Shown here: one piece after another, positions 1 through 8,457 of the stretch | Numbering within the stretch: the stretch's first letter is position 1 | Layout: each line of letters starts with the position of its first letter | Source of the DNA: an uncultured Lachnospiraceae bacterium | GTDB lineage: Bacteria > Bacillota > Clostridia > Lachnospirales > Lachnospiraceae | NCBI GenBank assembly: GCA_900539175.1 | Contig: UQAW01000005.1 | Location: forward strand, 1-64,000 | Direction of reading: 5' to 3' | DNA length: 64,000 bases | Made by a program: the position numbers and the translations under genes | Notes under the pieces: generated by a model | The model's database searches: none | What the model saw: only the letters and a program-made list of their open reading frames with translations | Told to the model about the DNA's origin: nothing

Positions 1-11
1 GACCGCAAAGT

Positions 12-116
12 GGGGGATGCAGATTGCGGGAATGAATTTTCAAACACGCTCTAGTACAACGAAAAATCAGACAAGTCAAGGTGGCAGTTACTTATTATTC
101 GTTGTACTAATCCCCC
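12..116. repeat. Nested inverted repeat at window edge
   Basis: TAGTACAACGAA (52-63) is matched perfectly by its reverse complement at 98-109, with a 34-nt loop. An outer GGGGGAT (12-18) pairs with ATCCCCC (110-116). No T-run follows either arm, so it is not a convincing terminator. It lies downstream of the CDF gene and could be the end of an element that continues off the left edge; nothing else is recognisable in 1-208. Confidence 0.5.
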
Positions 117-208
117 GGCCAAACTGTCAACAATATCACACATTTACTGACAATACTTCATTTTCTTAAATTATAGACATCTTTCTGTTCCAAATCAATC
201 ATCTTATC

Positions 209-1384
209 CTATCCAGCAATAAAGCTGTGGTCCAGTGTAATCACGCACTGATATCTGGGATCCTGTTCCTGCATCAGCGCCATTACCTGATGCAGCACTT
301 TATCTGCATCCTCCTGTGAATACTCCCTGGGTACTACAAGATCAAAGATCAGATTCACCTGGTGCTCTCCATTAACCACCCGAAAATCATGAAAACTCAA
401 ATTGGCATCGAGCGCATGCACAATCCGTTCTAATTTTGATTTTATTTCCAGCACTTCCTGATTCCGTGTTTCGACGGGATCCATATGAATTACCAGAAAC
501 AATTTGAGTTTTTTGCTGACCTCACGCTCGATCCGGTCGATAATTTCATGAGATACCTCAATATCCACATCATTTGGGACCTCCGCATGGATTGATGCCA
601 TACTATGGTTGGGACCATAATTATGTACGATCAGATCATGGGTTCCCAGAATACCGTCGTAGGCTTCTACTGCTTCCGTAATCTGCTGATACAATTCCTT
701 CGGCACGCTTTGACCAATCAGCGGTTCCAGTGTCTCTTTTGCAATGGAAAAACCCGCCCACATCACAATCACGGATACGACAATACCGGCTACAGCATCC
801 ACATTAATGGACGTAAAGGTACAGATCAGAATCGAGAGAACGGTTGCCCCGGTCGTAATCACATCCCCCATGGAATCTGCTGCTGTGGCAAGCATAACCT
901 TGGAATCAATCCGCTTCCCCAGCTTCCGGTTAAAAACTCCCATCCAAAACTTGACACCGATGGAAAGGACTAAAATCAAAAACGGTACCCATTCAAATAT
1001 GATCTCCTCGGGATTCATCAGCTTCCCAATGGAATTCTTCAGAAAACTTAGTCCCACCTCCATTACCAGAAAAGAGACAATCAATGCGGCAATGTATTCG
1101 ATTCTTCCATGCCCGAAAGGATGATCTGCATCCGCCGGCTTGCTCGCCATCTTCACCCCGATAAAACTAATCACCGAAGATGCCGCATCGGACAGATTAT
1201 TAAACGCATCCGCCGTGACCGCAAGGGATTTCATCAGAAAGCCTATGGTAAATTTCACAGCAAATAAAAGAACATTACAAAAAATACCTACAACACTTGC
1301 CAGAACACCGTAACTGGTACGTACCTGGTCATCGCCTATATCCTCATAATTCTTTACAAATTTATGCACCAAAAACTCTGTCAT
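209..1384 (-). CDS. Cation diffusion facilitator (CDF) family metal transporter
   Basis: A probable proton-coupled efflux pump for divalent metals (Zn2+, Fe2+ or Mn2+) in the cytoplasmic membrane. The N-terminal half is a CDF membrane domain of about six segments with family signatures: a DAFNNLSD metal-site stretch, the DADHPFGHGR loop and ADSMGDV in a later helix. The C-terminal half has two successive ferredoxin-like cytoplasmic regions, each opening with a short HD motif (GTHDLIVHNYG, then SFHDFRVVNGEHQ). That explains a length of 391 aa against about 300 for a minimal CDF protein. The ATG at 1384 is chosen because GGAGGG sits 5 nt upstream; an in-frame upstream start would add 13 residues with no homology. 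The gene stands alone. The metal cannot be told from sequence. Confidence 0.92.
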   Translation of the reverse strand: MTEFLVHKFVKNYEDIGDDQVRTSYGVLASVVGIFCNVLLFAVKFTIGFLMKSLAVTADAFNNLSDAASSVISFIGVKMASKPADADHPFGHGRIEYIAALIVSFLVMEVGLSFLKNSIGKLMNPEEIIFEWVPFLILVLSIGVKFWMGVFNRKLGKRIDSKVMLATAADSMGDVITTGATVLSILICTFTSINVDAVAGIVVSVIVMWAGFSIAKETLEPLIGQSVPKELYQQITEAVEAYDGILGTHDLIVHNYGPNHSMASIHAEVPNDVDIEVSHEIIDRIEREVSKKLKLFLVIHMDPVETRNQEVLEIKSKLERIVHALDANLSFHDFRVVNGEHQVNLIFDLVVPREYSQEDADKVLHQVMALMQEQDPRYQCVITLDHSFIAG

Positions 1385-1471
1385 GTTCTCCCTCCATACA
1401 GGAATTATTCCTGCCCTTTCCATGATTCAACTATCACACTATCATAACAGTTTTATAACATTCCATCAAGT

Positions 1472-1515
1472 AAAAATGAGAGGACATCTCATCGTTGCCG
1501 ATTAAGGTGTCCTCT
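1472..1515 (-). terminator. Probable rho-independent terminator
   Basis: AGAGGACA (1479-1486) pairs with TGTCCTCT (1508-1515) around a 21-nt loop, and read leftward the stem is followed by five T (A-run 1472-1476). It would end transcription of the CRISPR-Cas operon before the CDF gene. The loop is large, so strength is uncertain. Confidence 0.5.
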
Positions 1516-1516
1516 A

Positions 1517-1986
1517 TAGCAATTTCTAATATTTTATTTAAATGCGCAGATTATCCACAACAGAAAGACATTTTCTCCGTCTTCACTTATAAACTGCTCT
1601 GTAAAGCCCCTATATTCTGTCAGTTCCTTTCATTTTCTTCTTAGATTTCAAATTCTTTCACCGCTACTTTCTATTGATTACAGGAGATTCTCTGAATCTT
1701 GTCACTCTCGCTACTTCTGGCAATCCCAAAATTAATAGGCACTTTTTATTGATACCATAGAATGTCACCAGCAATTTATTTTATCAATTTCAATTCTGCA
1801 AAACTGAAAAGAGTAAGATATGCGATTTACAGGTAGCAATGCCCTCAACGGGCAACCTTCATTTCTACGGTTACCTTCTGAAAGCCTTGATTTTAGCGGC
1901 TTCCGAAGGCAGTTTTTGCAGGTAATTGACAGAATTTTCTGATAACTGCATTTTTTTATCCATTTCTTGATTTGTTTACATTTTGT
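1517..1986. other. Gene-free stretch with folded-RNA potential
   Basis: About 470 bases downstream of the cas operon with no credible gene and no CRISPR repeats. It does hold paired segments. CCTTC-t-GAA-a-GCC (1874-1886) pairs with GGCTTC-c-GAAGG (1898-1909). A GCCC/GGGC hairpin lies near 1841-1853, flanked by GGTAGC and GGTTACC. A 20-nt imperfect palindrome (TTCAATTCTGCAAAACTGAA) sits near 1788-1807. It may be a structured 3' UTR, a decayed element or an ncRNA; I recognise no family. Confidence 0.35.
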
Positions 1987-2259
1987 TCATATTTTACTCA
2001 ATACTCTAATAGCAAACTTTAATTTATAATCTGTCTTTATCCTCTTAATTAATTTTATCACAGACCGCTCATTTCTTCCACCTTTTCTTAGAATTTTCAA
2101 ATCATACGGCACTTGGCAGAAATCAAGTTTCTCATCTAATCTCATCTGAACAATTTCTTTTTGAAAATAGCGAACGATTTGAATTCTCCATTCTACCCTC
2201 CACCTTCCTCTAATAGACATAGCTGATTCTTTATATAAGATGATATCTCCCAAAGCCAA
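1987..2259 (-). CDS. Hypothetical small basic protein at end of cas operon (doubtful)
   Basis: A 90-codon frame overlapping the end of cas6 by 29 bases. It needs a TTG start without a visible ribosome binding site; an internal ATG at 2220 also lacks one. The product is Lys/Arg-rich with a clustered basic C-terminus and resembles no Cas protein I know (not Cas2, Csm5 or Csm6). It could be a real basic protein, the relic of a lost csm gene, or chance. Its position directly behind cas6 on the same strand is the only argument for it. Confidence 0.25.
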   Translation of the reverse strand: MALGDIILYKESAMSIRGRWRVEWRIQIVRYFQKEIVQMRLDEKLDFCQVPYDLKILRKGGRNERSVIKLIKRIKTDYKLKFAIRVLSKI

Positions 2260-3172
2260 AACTCGTATTTTTCCCTATATGAATCAATTCTCCTGCCAAT
2301 AATAATTCAGTCACATCCTGCGGTAATCCCGGCAGTACTATATATCCCTTGATCCCTTTCAGTATCATCTTTTCATTCTTTCTTGTAGAATAGCGGCATA
2401 CATGAACCATATGATGCTCCTGCTGCAAGATTTCCGGTATCATACTGTTTTCATAATTATATAATAGATCGCTTTCGATCCCTTCAAAACAGTTCAGCAT
2501 ATAAATTCTACGTCTGATTGCATTCAATATAGGAACCATCTGAAATTCCTGCTGAAACTCTTTTTGATATTTCAATGTCAGAGGCGTATCAAATATGATT
2601 ATATTTTCCGACTTTGTAACATCAAACTGCATCTTTCGGAACATCACATAGTCATAAAGAATATGTACTATATATTGGTTCATATTGACAGAACGTTCTT
2701 TCAAAATCGGCTGTCCTTCTGTATTTCTGATTCCAACAACCCGAAATCTGGCATGATACTTCCCAATTCCACACTGTTCCCCCATTGTATGCAGCGCCTG
2801 TACATACTGGTTAAAATACACAATCGTTTTTCCAAACAGAATCAGATAAAAATCCAGCGTCTCCCCTGAATTAAAATCCTCTCGGTAATCCTCACATTCA
2901 AGAACATAACCCACACTCCCACCTGTTGTGACAAATTCCGGTTTTTTCTCGAACTTTGAGTACAGCGTTCTCTGCACGATACACTCTGATTCAAAGTCAC
3001 ATATTTCACACTGTCTGTCACGGACACAATTCGTGCGGAGAAGCATCTCTCCCATACCTCCTCTGAGCGCCGATACTTTGTCTTTAGGCAATCTGGAATC
3101 CTCTAAAAAGGCAATTGTAAAATGTAATTTCACAAAACGTACCTGCAATGCTTCGTATAACTGTCTTTCCAT
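2231..3172 (-). CDS. cas6: Cas6 CRISPR RNA processing endoribonuclease
   Basis: A RAMP-fold nuclease expected to cut pre-crRNA within the repeat and supply guides to the Csm complex. Family features are the SALRGGMGEML segment near the N-terminus, a four-Cys cluster (C..C..C.....C pattern just after it) typical of the larger clostridial Cas6 proteins, and a glycine-rich C-terminal RAMP loop ending GKNTSFGFGRY. Length, 313 aa from this start, fits Cas6 with the PF10040-type C-terminal domain. The ATG at 3172 has a weak GGAG about 10 nt upstream. A second possible start, ATG 3238, overlaps the stop of csm4 (ATGTTAA) and would add 22 residues by translational coupling. No repeat array is in the window, so its substrate must lie elsewhere. 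The catalytic residues could not be assigned by eye. Confidence 0.85.
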   Translation of the reverse strand: MERQLYEALQVRFVKLHFTIAFLEDSRLPKDKVSALRGGMGEMLLRTNCVRDRQCEICDFESECIVQRTLYSKFEKKPEFVTTGGSVGYVLECEDYREDFNSGETLDFYLILFGKTIVYFNQYVQALHTMGEQCGIGKYHARFRVVGIRNTEGQPILKERSVNMNQYIVHILYDYVMFRKMQFDVTKSENIIIFDTPLTLKYQKEFQQEFQMVPILNAIRRRIYMLNCFEGIESDLLYNYENSMIPEILQQEHHMVHVCRYSTRKNEKMILKGIKGYIVLPGLPQDVTELLLAGELIHIGKNTSFGFGRYHLI

Positions 3173-3231
3173 CTTCACTTCGCTCCGTATATATTTTTCA
3201 AAAAGCAATTTTCTCAAAGGCACTCTAACTC

Positions 3232-4191
3232 TTAACATGTCAGAAGGCACGGAACAGCAATCGTATATGCACCAATAATGATATCTCTAGATACATGACC
3301 TTTTTTAAGCGCAATATTTTCAATACAGGAACCGTAAAATTTTTTCACAGGCTGATCCCGAAAAACACTGCCGGACTTAAAAAATATAAGCGGCTTTTTA
3401 AAGGGCGAATCCTCTGGGTGGTCCGTATAACTAAGGCTTGGATATTTCACAAACGCTTTATAGTACCCATCCGTAGGATCCTGTTTCTGCGGAATAAAAT
3501 TAGAAAGTGCAACAAATGCATTGGCATTAGAAGGCAATTGAAATCCATCAAATAATTCAACCTTTCCAACTATTTCAAAGGCACCCTTTCCAACAGAACG
3601 CTTGGCTCCTATCCCATTACGAAACATTTCTAATAAAACACTTTCCAGAATTGTTTTATCAAATGAAGAATACATAAACAGATCAAACGTACCCTCTGTA
3701 AAAAACTGTTCCAGCTCAAATAAATTGCCTGCACCATCAACATTCTCAACCGTATTCGTTTCCCGGCTCACCATATTCCGCCATTCCATACTCGGCTCTA
3801 TCTTCTGCTCAGGCGCAGAATCCTCCTTATCAAGCAAGACCTCTATATCGCCGTTTATGATTCTGTTAAACTCACTCAATGGAACTGTAGACGATTGTTG
3901 TCTGCTTTTATTTGCTATATACCTCCGATATCTTTCCTGCTTTGTAGGCAATACTTCTTTTTCCCTCATGGATGTATGAATACCAATCGGCATCGGTAAT
4001 CTTCCGGACGGAAATGCATTAGAGAAAATAATATCAGGCCTTCCGCCTTTATAATTACAAATCAGATTATGTAAGGCACTTTCTCCATATTTATACAAAT
4101 AACTCCAACAAAATGCACCAAAAAAAGTATCACTCTGGAGAGGGGAACAAAAAGACGATATCGGCTTCACCGTAATTTTATATAAATTCAT
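3232..4191 (-). CDS. csm4: Csm4 (Cas5-like RAMP subunit of type III-A complex)
   Basis: Csm4 binds the 5' repeat tag of the crRNA and joins Cas10 at the base of the Csm complex. The N-terminus (LYKITVKPISSFCSPLQSD then TFFGAFCW) is the classic Csm4 opening, where the ferredoxin-fold strand is followed by the LQSDTxFG motif. A Gly-rich GIGAKRSVGKGAFE loop lies about two thirds along. The 319 residues match the family. It overlaps csm3 by 4 bases, so the two are translationally coupled. A separate Csm5 would normally follow; none is present. Confidence 0.9.
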   Translation of the reverse strand: MNLYKITVKPISSFCSPLQSDTFFGAFCWSYLYKYGESALHNLICNYKGGRPDIIFSNAFPSGRLPMPIGIHTSMREKEVLPTKQERYRRYIANKSRQQSSTVPLSEFNRIINGDIEVLLDKEDSAPEQKIEPSMEWRNMVSRETNTVENVDGAGNLFELEQFFTEGTFDLFMYSSFDKTILESVLLEMFRNGIGAKRSVGKGAFEIVGKVELFDGFQLPSNANAFVALSNFIPQKQDPTDGYYKAFVKYPSLSYTDHPEDSPFKKPLIFFKSGSVFRDQPVKKFYGSCIENIALKKGHVSRDIIIGAYTIAVPCLLTC

Positions 4192-4889
4192 TTTTTCTCC
4201 TCTGAAACAGAATCAATATCAGTATCATATTTACATTCATATTCAAATTTAACCTGTCCGGAACCTCTTGAACCGCTTCCGCCCAAATAAGATAATTCTA
4301 CTAATCTCAATCCTTCCTCTACACATTCAAGCATCGCCTTTGCATCGTCACCCTCAAAAATTCTCAAAATAATCTCGAAATTAAAGGAGGCTCCCTCCGG
4401 TATCCGCTCTATAGTTCTCGGAGAATTTGCTGTTCCGGTATCACGTTGTATTATATTTTCAACTTTTCGTTCCAGATAGCTTCCATGATCAATTGGAAGA
4501 TCTTTTATCACTGACCGGAATTCTTCTGTAAACATTGCATCTCTGACAATAATTCTGGTTGGTCCTGAATCTGCTCCCGGATTTTTATGTGCTCCAAAGA
4601 TCGTACAGATGAAACAATCCTTCTTTCCGCATCCACATGGTTCCTTTTCCTCAACAACAAGTTCTTTTGTCTTCTTATCCTCCCTCTTACTTCCATATTT
4701 CTTTTCCAATTCAGAACGCATTTTCCCTTTTAAACTCGAACCTGGTATATATGGTTCTTTCGTAAGAGGATTTTTGATTACCTCCTGACTAATTCCGCCT
4801 ATCTCCAGCGCATTAGAAGAACCGCCTATACATAAACCTGTAATACAATAAATTTTTCCAGATATCGTAATAACATTTTCCAATTTCAT
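4188..4889 (-). CDS. csm3: Csm3 (Cas7-like backbone subunit) lacking the usual catalytic Asp
   Basis: Csm3 forms the crRNA-binding filament of the Csm complex and normally cuts target RNA every 6 nt. The call rests on GLCIGGS near the start, then PYIPGSSLKGKMRSELE, a Cys-rich insert (CGCGKKDCFIC) and LSYLGGSGSRGSGQV near the C-terminus, all Csm3 hallmarks. At 233 aa it is full length. The loop after IGG normally reads like AIDSPVIKDP, whose Asp (D33 in Streptococcus thermophilus Csm3) is essential for RNA cleavage. Here it reads GISQEVIKNP, putting Ser34 at that place. Target RNA cutting is therefore probably lost while guide binding is kept. This is an alignment by eye; the rest of the fold looks intact. 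Confidence 0.92.
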   Translation of the reverse strand: MKLENVITISGKIYCITGLCIGGSSNALEIGGISQEVIKNPLTKEPYIPGSSLKGKMRSELEKKYGSKREDKKTKELVVEEKEPCGCGKKDCFICTIFGAHKNPGADSGPTRIIVRDAMFTEEFRSVIKDLPIDHGSYLERKVENIIQRDTGTANSPRTIERIPEGASFNFEIILRIFEGDDAKAMLECVEEGLRLVELSYLGGSGSRGSGQVKFEYECKYDTDIDSVSEEKK

Positions 4890-4903
4890 CTTTCGTCATC
4901 TCC

Positions 4904-5320
4904 TTATTTTTGATTTTCTCTGGGTAAATATGCAATTACAGCTTGAAAATGTTTAATAAATGCATTTAAATCATCTCTGTCTTTTACCTGCGAAACATTT
5001 GCATCGATAAATTTTTTAAATTCCCATGTTACCGTATCTCTGCTATAAGCATAAGCAACCGCCGGTCTCAACTCTCTTAGTTCTGCTTCCAATACATCTA
5101 ATGGCTGATTCTTCTGGTTCAGGCTGTCTTGTATACGCCTTGCATGATCATAAAACTTCCATAGCTGTGACAATTTATTCTTCCTGCGGTCTCCCAAACT
5201 TTTAGCTATAAAACTCGGATATTCCACTATAAACTTAGGTTTTAAACACTTTTTTTCATCTACTATTTTATAATATCCGCTCTTTAAATCCTTCAAATAC
5301 TCTTCTTTTCGATCAGCCAT
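4904..5320 (-). CDS. csm2: Csm2 (small subunit of type III-A complex)
   Basis: A small, helical, charged protein of 138 aa expected to line the target-RNA strand of the Csm filament. Placement directly after cas10 (8-base overlap) and before csm3, the length, and the TKLSQLWKFYDHAR-like helix (here NKLSQLWKFYDHARRI) with a C-terminal LPRENQK tail fit Csm2. Family sequence conservation is low, so gene order carries part of the call. Confidence 0.85.
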   Translation of the reverse strand: MADRKEEYLKDLKSGYYKIVDEKKCLKPKFIVEYPSFIAKSLGDRRKNKLSQLWKFYDHARRIQDSLNQKNQPLDVLEAELRELRPAVAYAYSRDTVTWEFKKFIDANVSQVKDRDDLNAFIKHFQAVIAYLPRENQK

Positions 5321-7568
5321 TTTGCCTCTCCTCCTTTGTTAAATTGAAAGCATATTGAACGCTAAAATCTGCATAATAAAATCCTTTTTCAACAGGTCCT
5401 TGATAATAGGATGCCTTCTTATACAGTTTCTCGCAATAACTCCTGAAGCGTGACCCCTTTTTAATTTCATTATAATTCCTTGTAATATCATAAAAAAACA
5501 TAGGCAAAAACATAAGGTCATCGGAATTTTTATCATTTAAATAACTCTGGTACATCCGGCTGTAATCCCCAAGTCTCCTTAAAATTGCAGTACCAATGTT
5601 TGGTGATTCTGCGGCGAATTCTTTACCTTTTTCAATCTGTTCTTTAAAATCCTCCCATGTCATAACTTGTTCCTGAAAGTAAACACCATTTCTTCCCACT
5701 TTATCGGGATAAATTATTCTGTTTGCCTCCTTCTTCACCTGCTCCAATTTCTTTTCACAACACTCTGCCAGTGTAGAAATATGTCCATTTCCTTTTCCAA
5801 CACAAATTGCTGCAGACAGTGTCACACACTTATTAACTCCTGTATATCTATGAAATTCCCGATTAATCGTGATCGCAAGATCGGGCATTTCATTCCACGG
5901 ACCTATCAAAAATAAATCGTCTCCACCTGCAAAAACACAGTATACATTTCTATATTTTTCCTTTATGATTTGATGCAGACAACCGTTAAAAAAATATTCC
6001 AGCATTCTTGATAACGTGTTTACTCTGGATACGGTACCGGTCCTTACATTCTCTCTTTGTAATCCCTCTGAAAATAAAAAGCCCAGTGTATCTACATCCG
6101 CTTTCAAGATTCCAATTTTCTTAGATCCTCTGGACGCGTCAGCAATCTCATCAAATGACTTCACTTCAACCGTACCCTTCTCATGATTCCCATGCTTTTT
6201 CACCGGAACATTATTCACCGCATGATATATGGTAACAGGTTTATCATACATACCGTCTATGTCAGTATCATTGAGTTTCATAATCAGATAGGGGTCTTTT
6301 CCATCATCATCAACATTTAAGTTCAGATAATATCCATCTATCAACTCATACTCCCCCTTGTTTCTGCTGAATGAAAACTGCTTAATTTTAGGCAGCTTCC
6401 CACCAATCTCAGTATCCGTAAGACAATTACTGCACATCTCCTGTCCGTTATCCACAAGGGCGCTTTTACACGCTTTGCACATAGATTTATGATACAAATC
6501 ATGATACACAATAAATTTTTCAGGGTTCCATTCGTTATCTTTAACCAACACTGTTTTCAGCAACTGGTTCTTTTTTCTATCAATTTCCGCAGAAAGTCTG
6601 GTAATGGTCCCACTGTAATCACAAATCCCTTCATCAGAAATTTCTTCCCAAACCAGCTCAAAGGACAAATTCCCCCTAAATTTCTTATATAAAAACTCTG
6701 TTACACTCTTCTCTGTTTCTTCCAGTATTTGTCCTGCATCCTTCGTACCGGGAAGCAGAATATAAAATTTGCCTCCGGTCAGCATCAAAATATTGGTCAT
6801 TGGCAGGCAGAACTTATGTATAATACAATGTGCCAAAGCACTGACTATCGCATTGACATAAAAGGAGCGTGAACGAAGCCTCTTGGCAACTCCGGCTGTT
6901 CCTGCTTTTGAAACTGAAAATATGTAATTCTGAATCCCGGAAAAGTGACCTGCAACCATCACATACGGTATATCTTTTCTATCCGTTTTAAGTAAAGCTG
7001 CAATAATTGCAGTTGTTGTTCTGATATAGTCATATAGAGAAATATCTTCATCCCTGTTCCCGGTTGCCGGGATACTCCACAAATATTTTTTCATCAGAGT
7101 ATCTAATACGATGAGAAAAGAATCAAAGGTCTCAGGAGAATTTTGTAACAGTAAATCCATCTCGTGACAAAACTGTTCTCTCACTTTCTCATAGTCGGTT
7201 AGTTTTACTTTATAACCGGGACACGGAACGGTATTTTTCCTGGATAATACTGCCGGGACATAATACATTTTTTTTGGGTAAGAACCGTCCAGACTAAGAT
7301 TGGAAAACACACTGCACAGAGGATTTTCCGGTTTCTTTCTCATCATTCGTTCCTGATTACCCAGTGCCAGATTTTTTGCTCTTTGAATAATGTCCCAGTT
7401 CTCTACAGGAAAGGACTCTTCAAGCAAACGCTGCAATTTTTGCATATCGGTATATTTTTCAAATAAATCTCCATATCTGGAAAAAAATTCTGAGATTGAG
7501 CTATCTGCGAATAACGCCAGGTCTATTACAATCGAACCAAGAATGGTCTCTTTATATAATTCCATCAT
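5313..7568 (-). CDS. cas10: Cas10/Csm1 with intact GGDD cyclase motif and no visible HD nuclease motif
   Basis: Large subunit of the type III-A complex. Upon target RNA binding the second Palm domain makes cyclic oligoadenylates from ATP; the GGDD motif needed for this is present at residues 548-551 (codons 5916-5927) in YCVFAGGDDLFLIG. The first Palm domain has GHFSGIQNYIF, the usual non-catalytic form. A CxxC...CxxC zinc ribbon sits around residues 360-385. The N-terminal region, where active Csm1 carries an HD motif of the LLHDIGK type, reads VIDLALFADSS and I find no His-Asp pair, so the ssDNase is probably absent. Length (751 aa) is normal. The membrane-protein gene ends 4 bases upstream and csm2 overlaps the end by 8 bases, so all are one transcript. 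Confidence 0.93.
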   Translation of the reverse strand: MMELYKETILGSIVIDLALFADSSISEFFSRYGDLFEKYTDMQKLQRLLEESFPVENWDIIQRAKNLALGNQERMMRKKPENPLCSVFSNLSLDGSYPKKMYYVPAVLSRKNTVPCPGYKVKLTDYEKVREQFCHEMDLLLQNSPETFDSFLIVLDTLMKKYLWSIPATGNRDEDISLYDYIRTTTAIIAALLKTDRKDIPYVMVAGHFSGIQNYIFSVSKAGTAGVAKRLRSRSFYVNAIVSALAHCIIHKFCLPMTNILMLTGGKFYILLPGTKDAGQILEETEKSVTEFLYKKFRGNLSFELVWEEISDEGICDYSGTITRLSAEIDRKKNQLLKTVLVKDNEWNPEKFIVYHDLYHKSMCKACKSALVDNGQEMCSNCLTDTEIGGKLPKIKQFSFSRNKGEYELIDGYYLNLNVDDDGKDPYLIMKLNDTDIDGMYDKPVTIYHAVNNVPVKKHGNHEKGTVEVKSFDEIADASRGSKKIGILKADVDTLGFLFSEGLQRENVRTGTVSRVNTLSRMLEYFFNGCLHQIIKEKYRNVYCVFAGGDDLFLIGPWNEMPDLAITINREFHRYTGVNKCVTLSAAICVGKGNGHISTLAECCEKKLEQVKKEANRIIYPDKVGRNGVYFQEQVMTWEDFKEQIEKGKEFAAESPNIGTAILRRLGDYSRMYQSYLNDKNSDDLMFLPMFFYDITRNYNEIKKGSRFRSYCEKLYKKASYYQGPVEKGFYYADFSVQYAFNLTKEERQNG

Positions 7569-7572
7569 TTAT

Positions 7573-8457
7573 TTACTCCTCAACAAAATATAAGATACTG
7601 TGAATACGCTCTAAAACAGTAGAACCATAATTTGCAGTGCTTATATAAAATGAAAGATCACACCAGTCTCTCTTTATGTTAATCGTGCAATAAAGTATGC
7701 TATGAATTTTCTTACTAATACATACTTTTGAAAGTCTGAGGTAATTTACATTTTTATCCTCAGACCTCTCTTCACGATACTCTGATTCATGCGTATGATA
7801 GATCACTATATCGTAACCCTCCACAATATTGCCAAACCGTTGTTCCGAAACATGGCCTCCAACTTTTTTCTTCTCAGCATAATACCCCTGATCACATAGA
7901 TAATCATAGATTCTCTTAAGACTTTCATCCTGTTCTTCCTGCATTATAAATAATATTTTTTTACTTTTTGCCCGTTCTTCTTTTTCAATGCATTCCACAA
8001 GATACCTCACTTTATCCTCACCACCGACAAACTTTGCAATTTCACTATTTATACTGCCTTTGCACTCATCATGTACCAATTGTGCAACATCCTTCCTTGT
8101 TCTAATCCCAAAGAACGCCGCAACTGCAGTCACTCCTGTTCCAAGAAATACAATAAGTCTTATAAGAAACTCCTGCTGCTGTTCAACAAAGCTTCGATAT
8201 TTTGAAGTTTCATTTTCCAAATATTCAATTGTCTTTAAATATTCCGTCTGTTCCAAATTATTTGTGCCGGATTGTATCTGTTGATTCAATAGTTCAATAT
8301 CCTTTTGCATGTGGTCAATTTCTACAGTCATACTCTGAATCCGATACAAGCCTGCCAGCGTGGAGATTACTAAAAGAATCAATGCAGCAAGAAAAATATT
8401 TGATAGCCATTTGTTTTCTCCATACCTGTAAAAAGTACTCTTTCGCCTATCAGTCAT
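7573..8457 (-). CDS. Two-TM coiled-coil membrane protein with Rossmann-like C-terminal domain; candidate type III CRISPR effector
   Basis: Family not recognised. The predicted 294-aa protein has a short basic N-terminus, a membrane segment at about 18-38, a roughly 55-residue charged coiled coil, and a second membrane segment at about 98-118 (FLIRLIVFLGTGVTAVAAFF). A helical linker follows, then a C-terminal alpha/beta domain from about 166. That domain begins KKILFIMQEEQ and has a second hydrophobic strand YDIVIYHTHES, a pattern resembling flavodoxin, TIR or CARF-type Rossmann folds. It would place the alpha/beta domain in the cytosol. It is the first gene of the cas10-csm operon and ends 4 bases before cas10, which suggests a cyclic-oligoadenylate-triggered or otherwise associated effector. 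The ATG at 8457 follows GGAGG by 10 nt. The function is inference from context and architecture only. Confidence 0.6.
   Translation of the reverse strand: MTDRRKSTFYRYGENKWLSNIFLAALILLVISTLAGLYRIQSMTVEIDHMQKDIELLNQQIQSGTNNLEQTEYLKTIEYLENETSKYRSFVEQQQEFLIRLIVFLGTGVTAVAAFFGIRTRKDVAQLVHDECKGSINSEIAKFVGGEDKVRYLVECIEKEERAKSKKILFIMQEEQDESLKRIYDYLCDQGYYAEKKKVGGHVSEQRFGNIVEGYDIVIYHTHESEYREERSEDKNVNYLRLSKVCISKKIHSILYCTINIKRDWCDLSFYISTANYGSTVLERIHSILYFVEE

Noticed and set aside
1478..1516. Single CRISPR repeat candidate (hairpin)
   Set aside because: Occurs once; no second copy or spacer spacing is present, and a T-run makes a terminator the simpler reading.
5339..5536. 65-codon frame within cas10
   Set aside because: Alternate frame inside the Cas10 coding sequence, no ribosome binding site.
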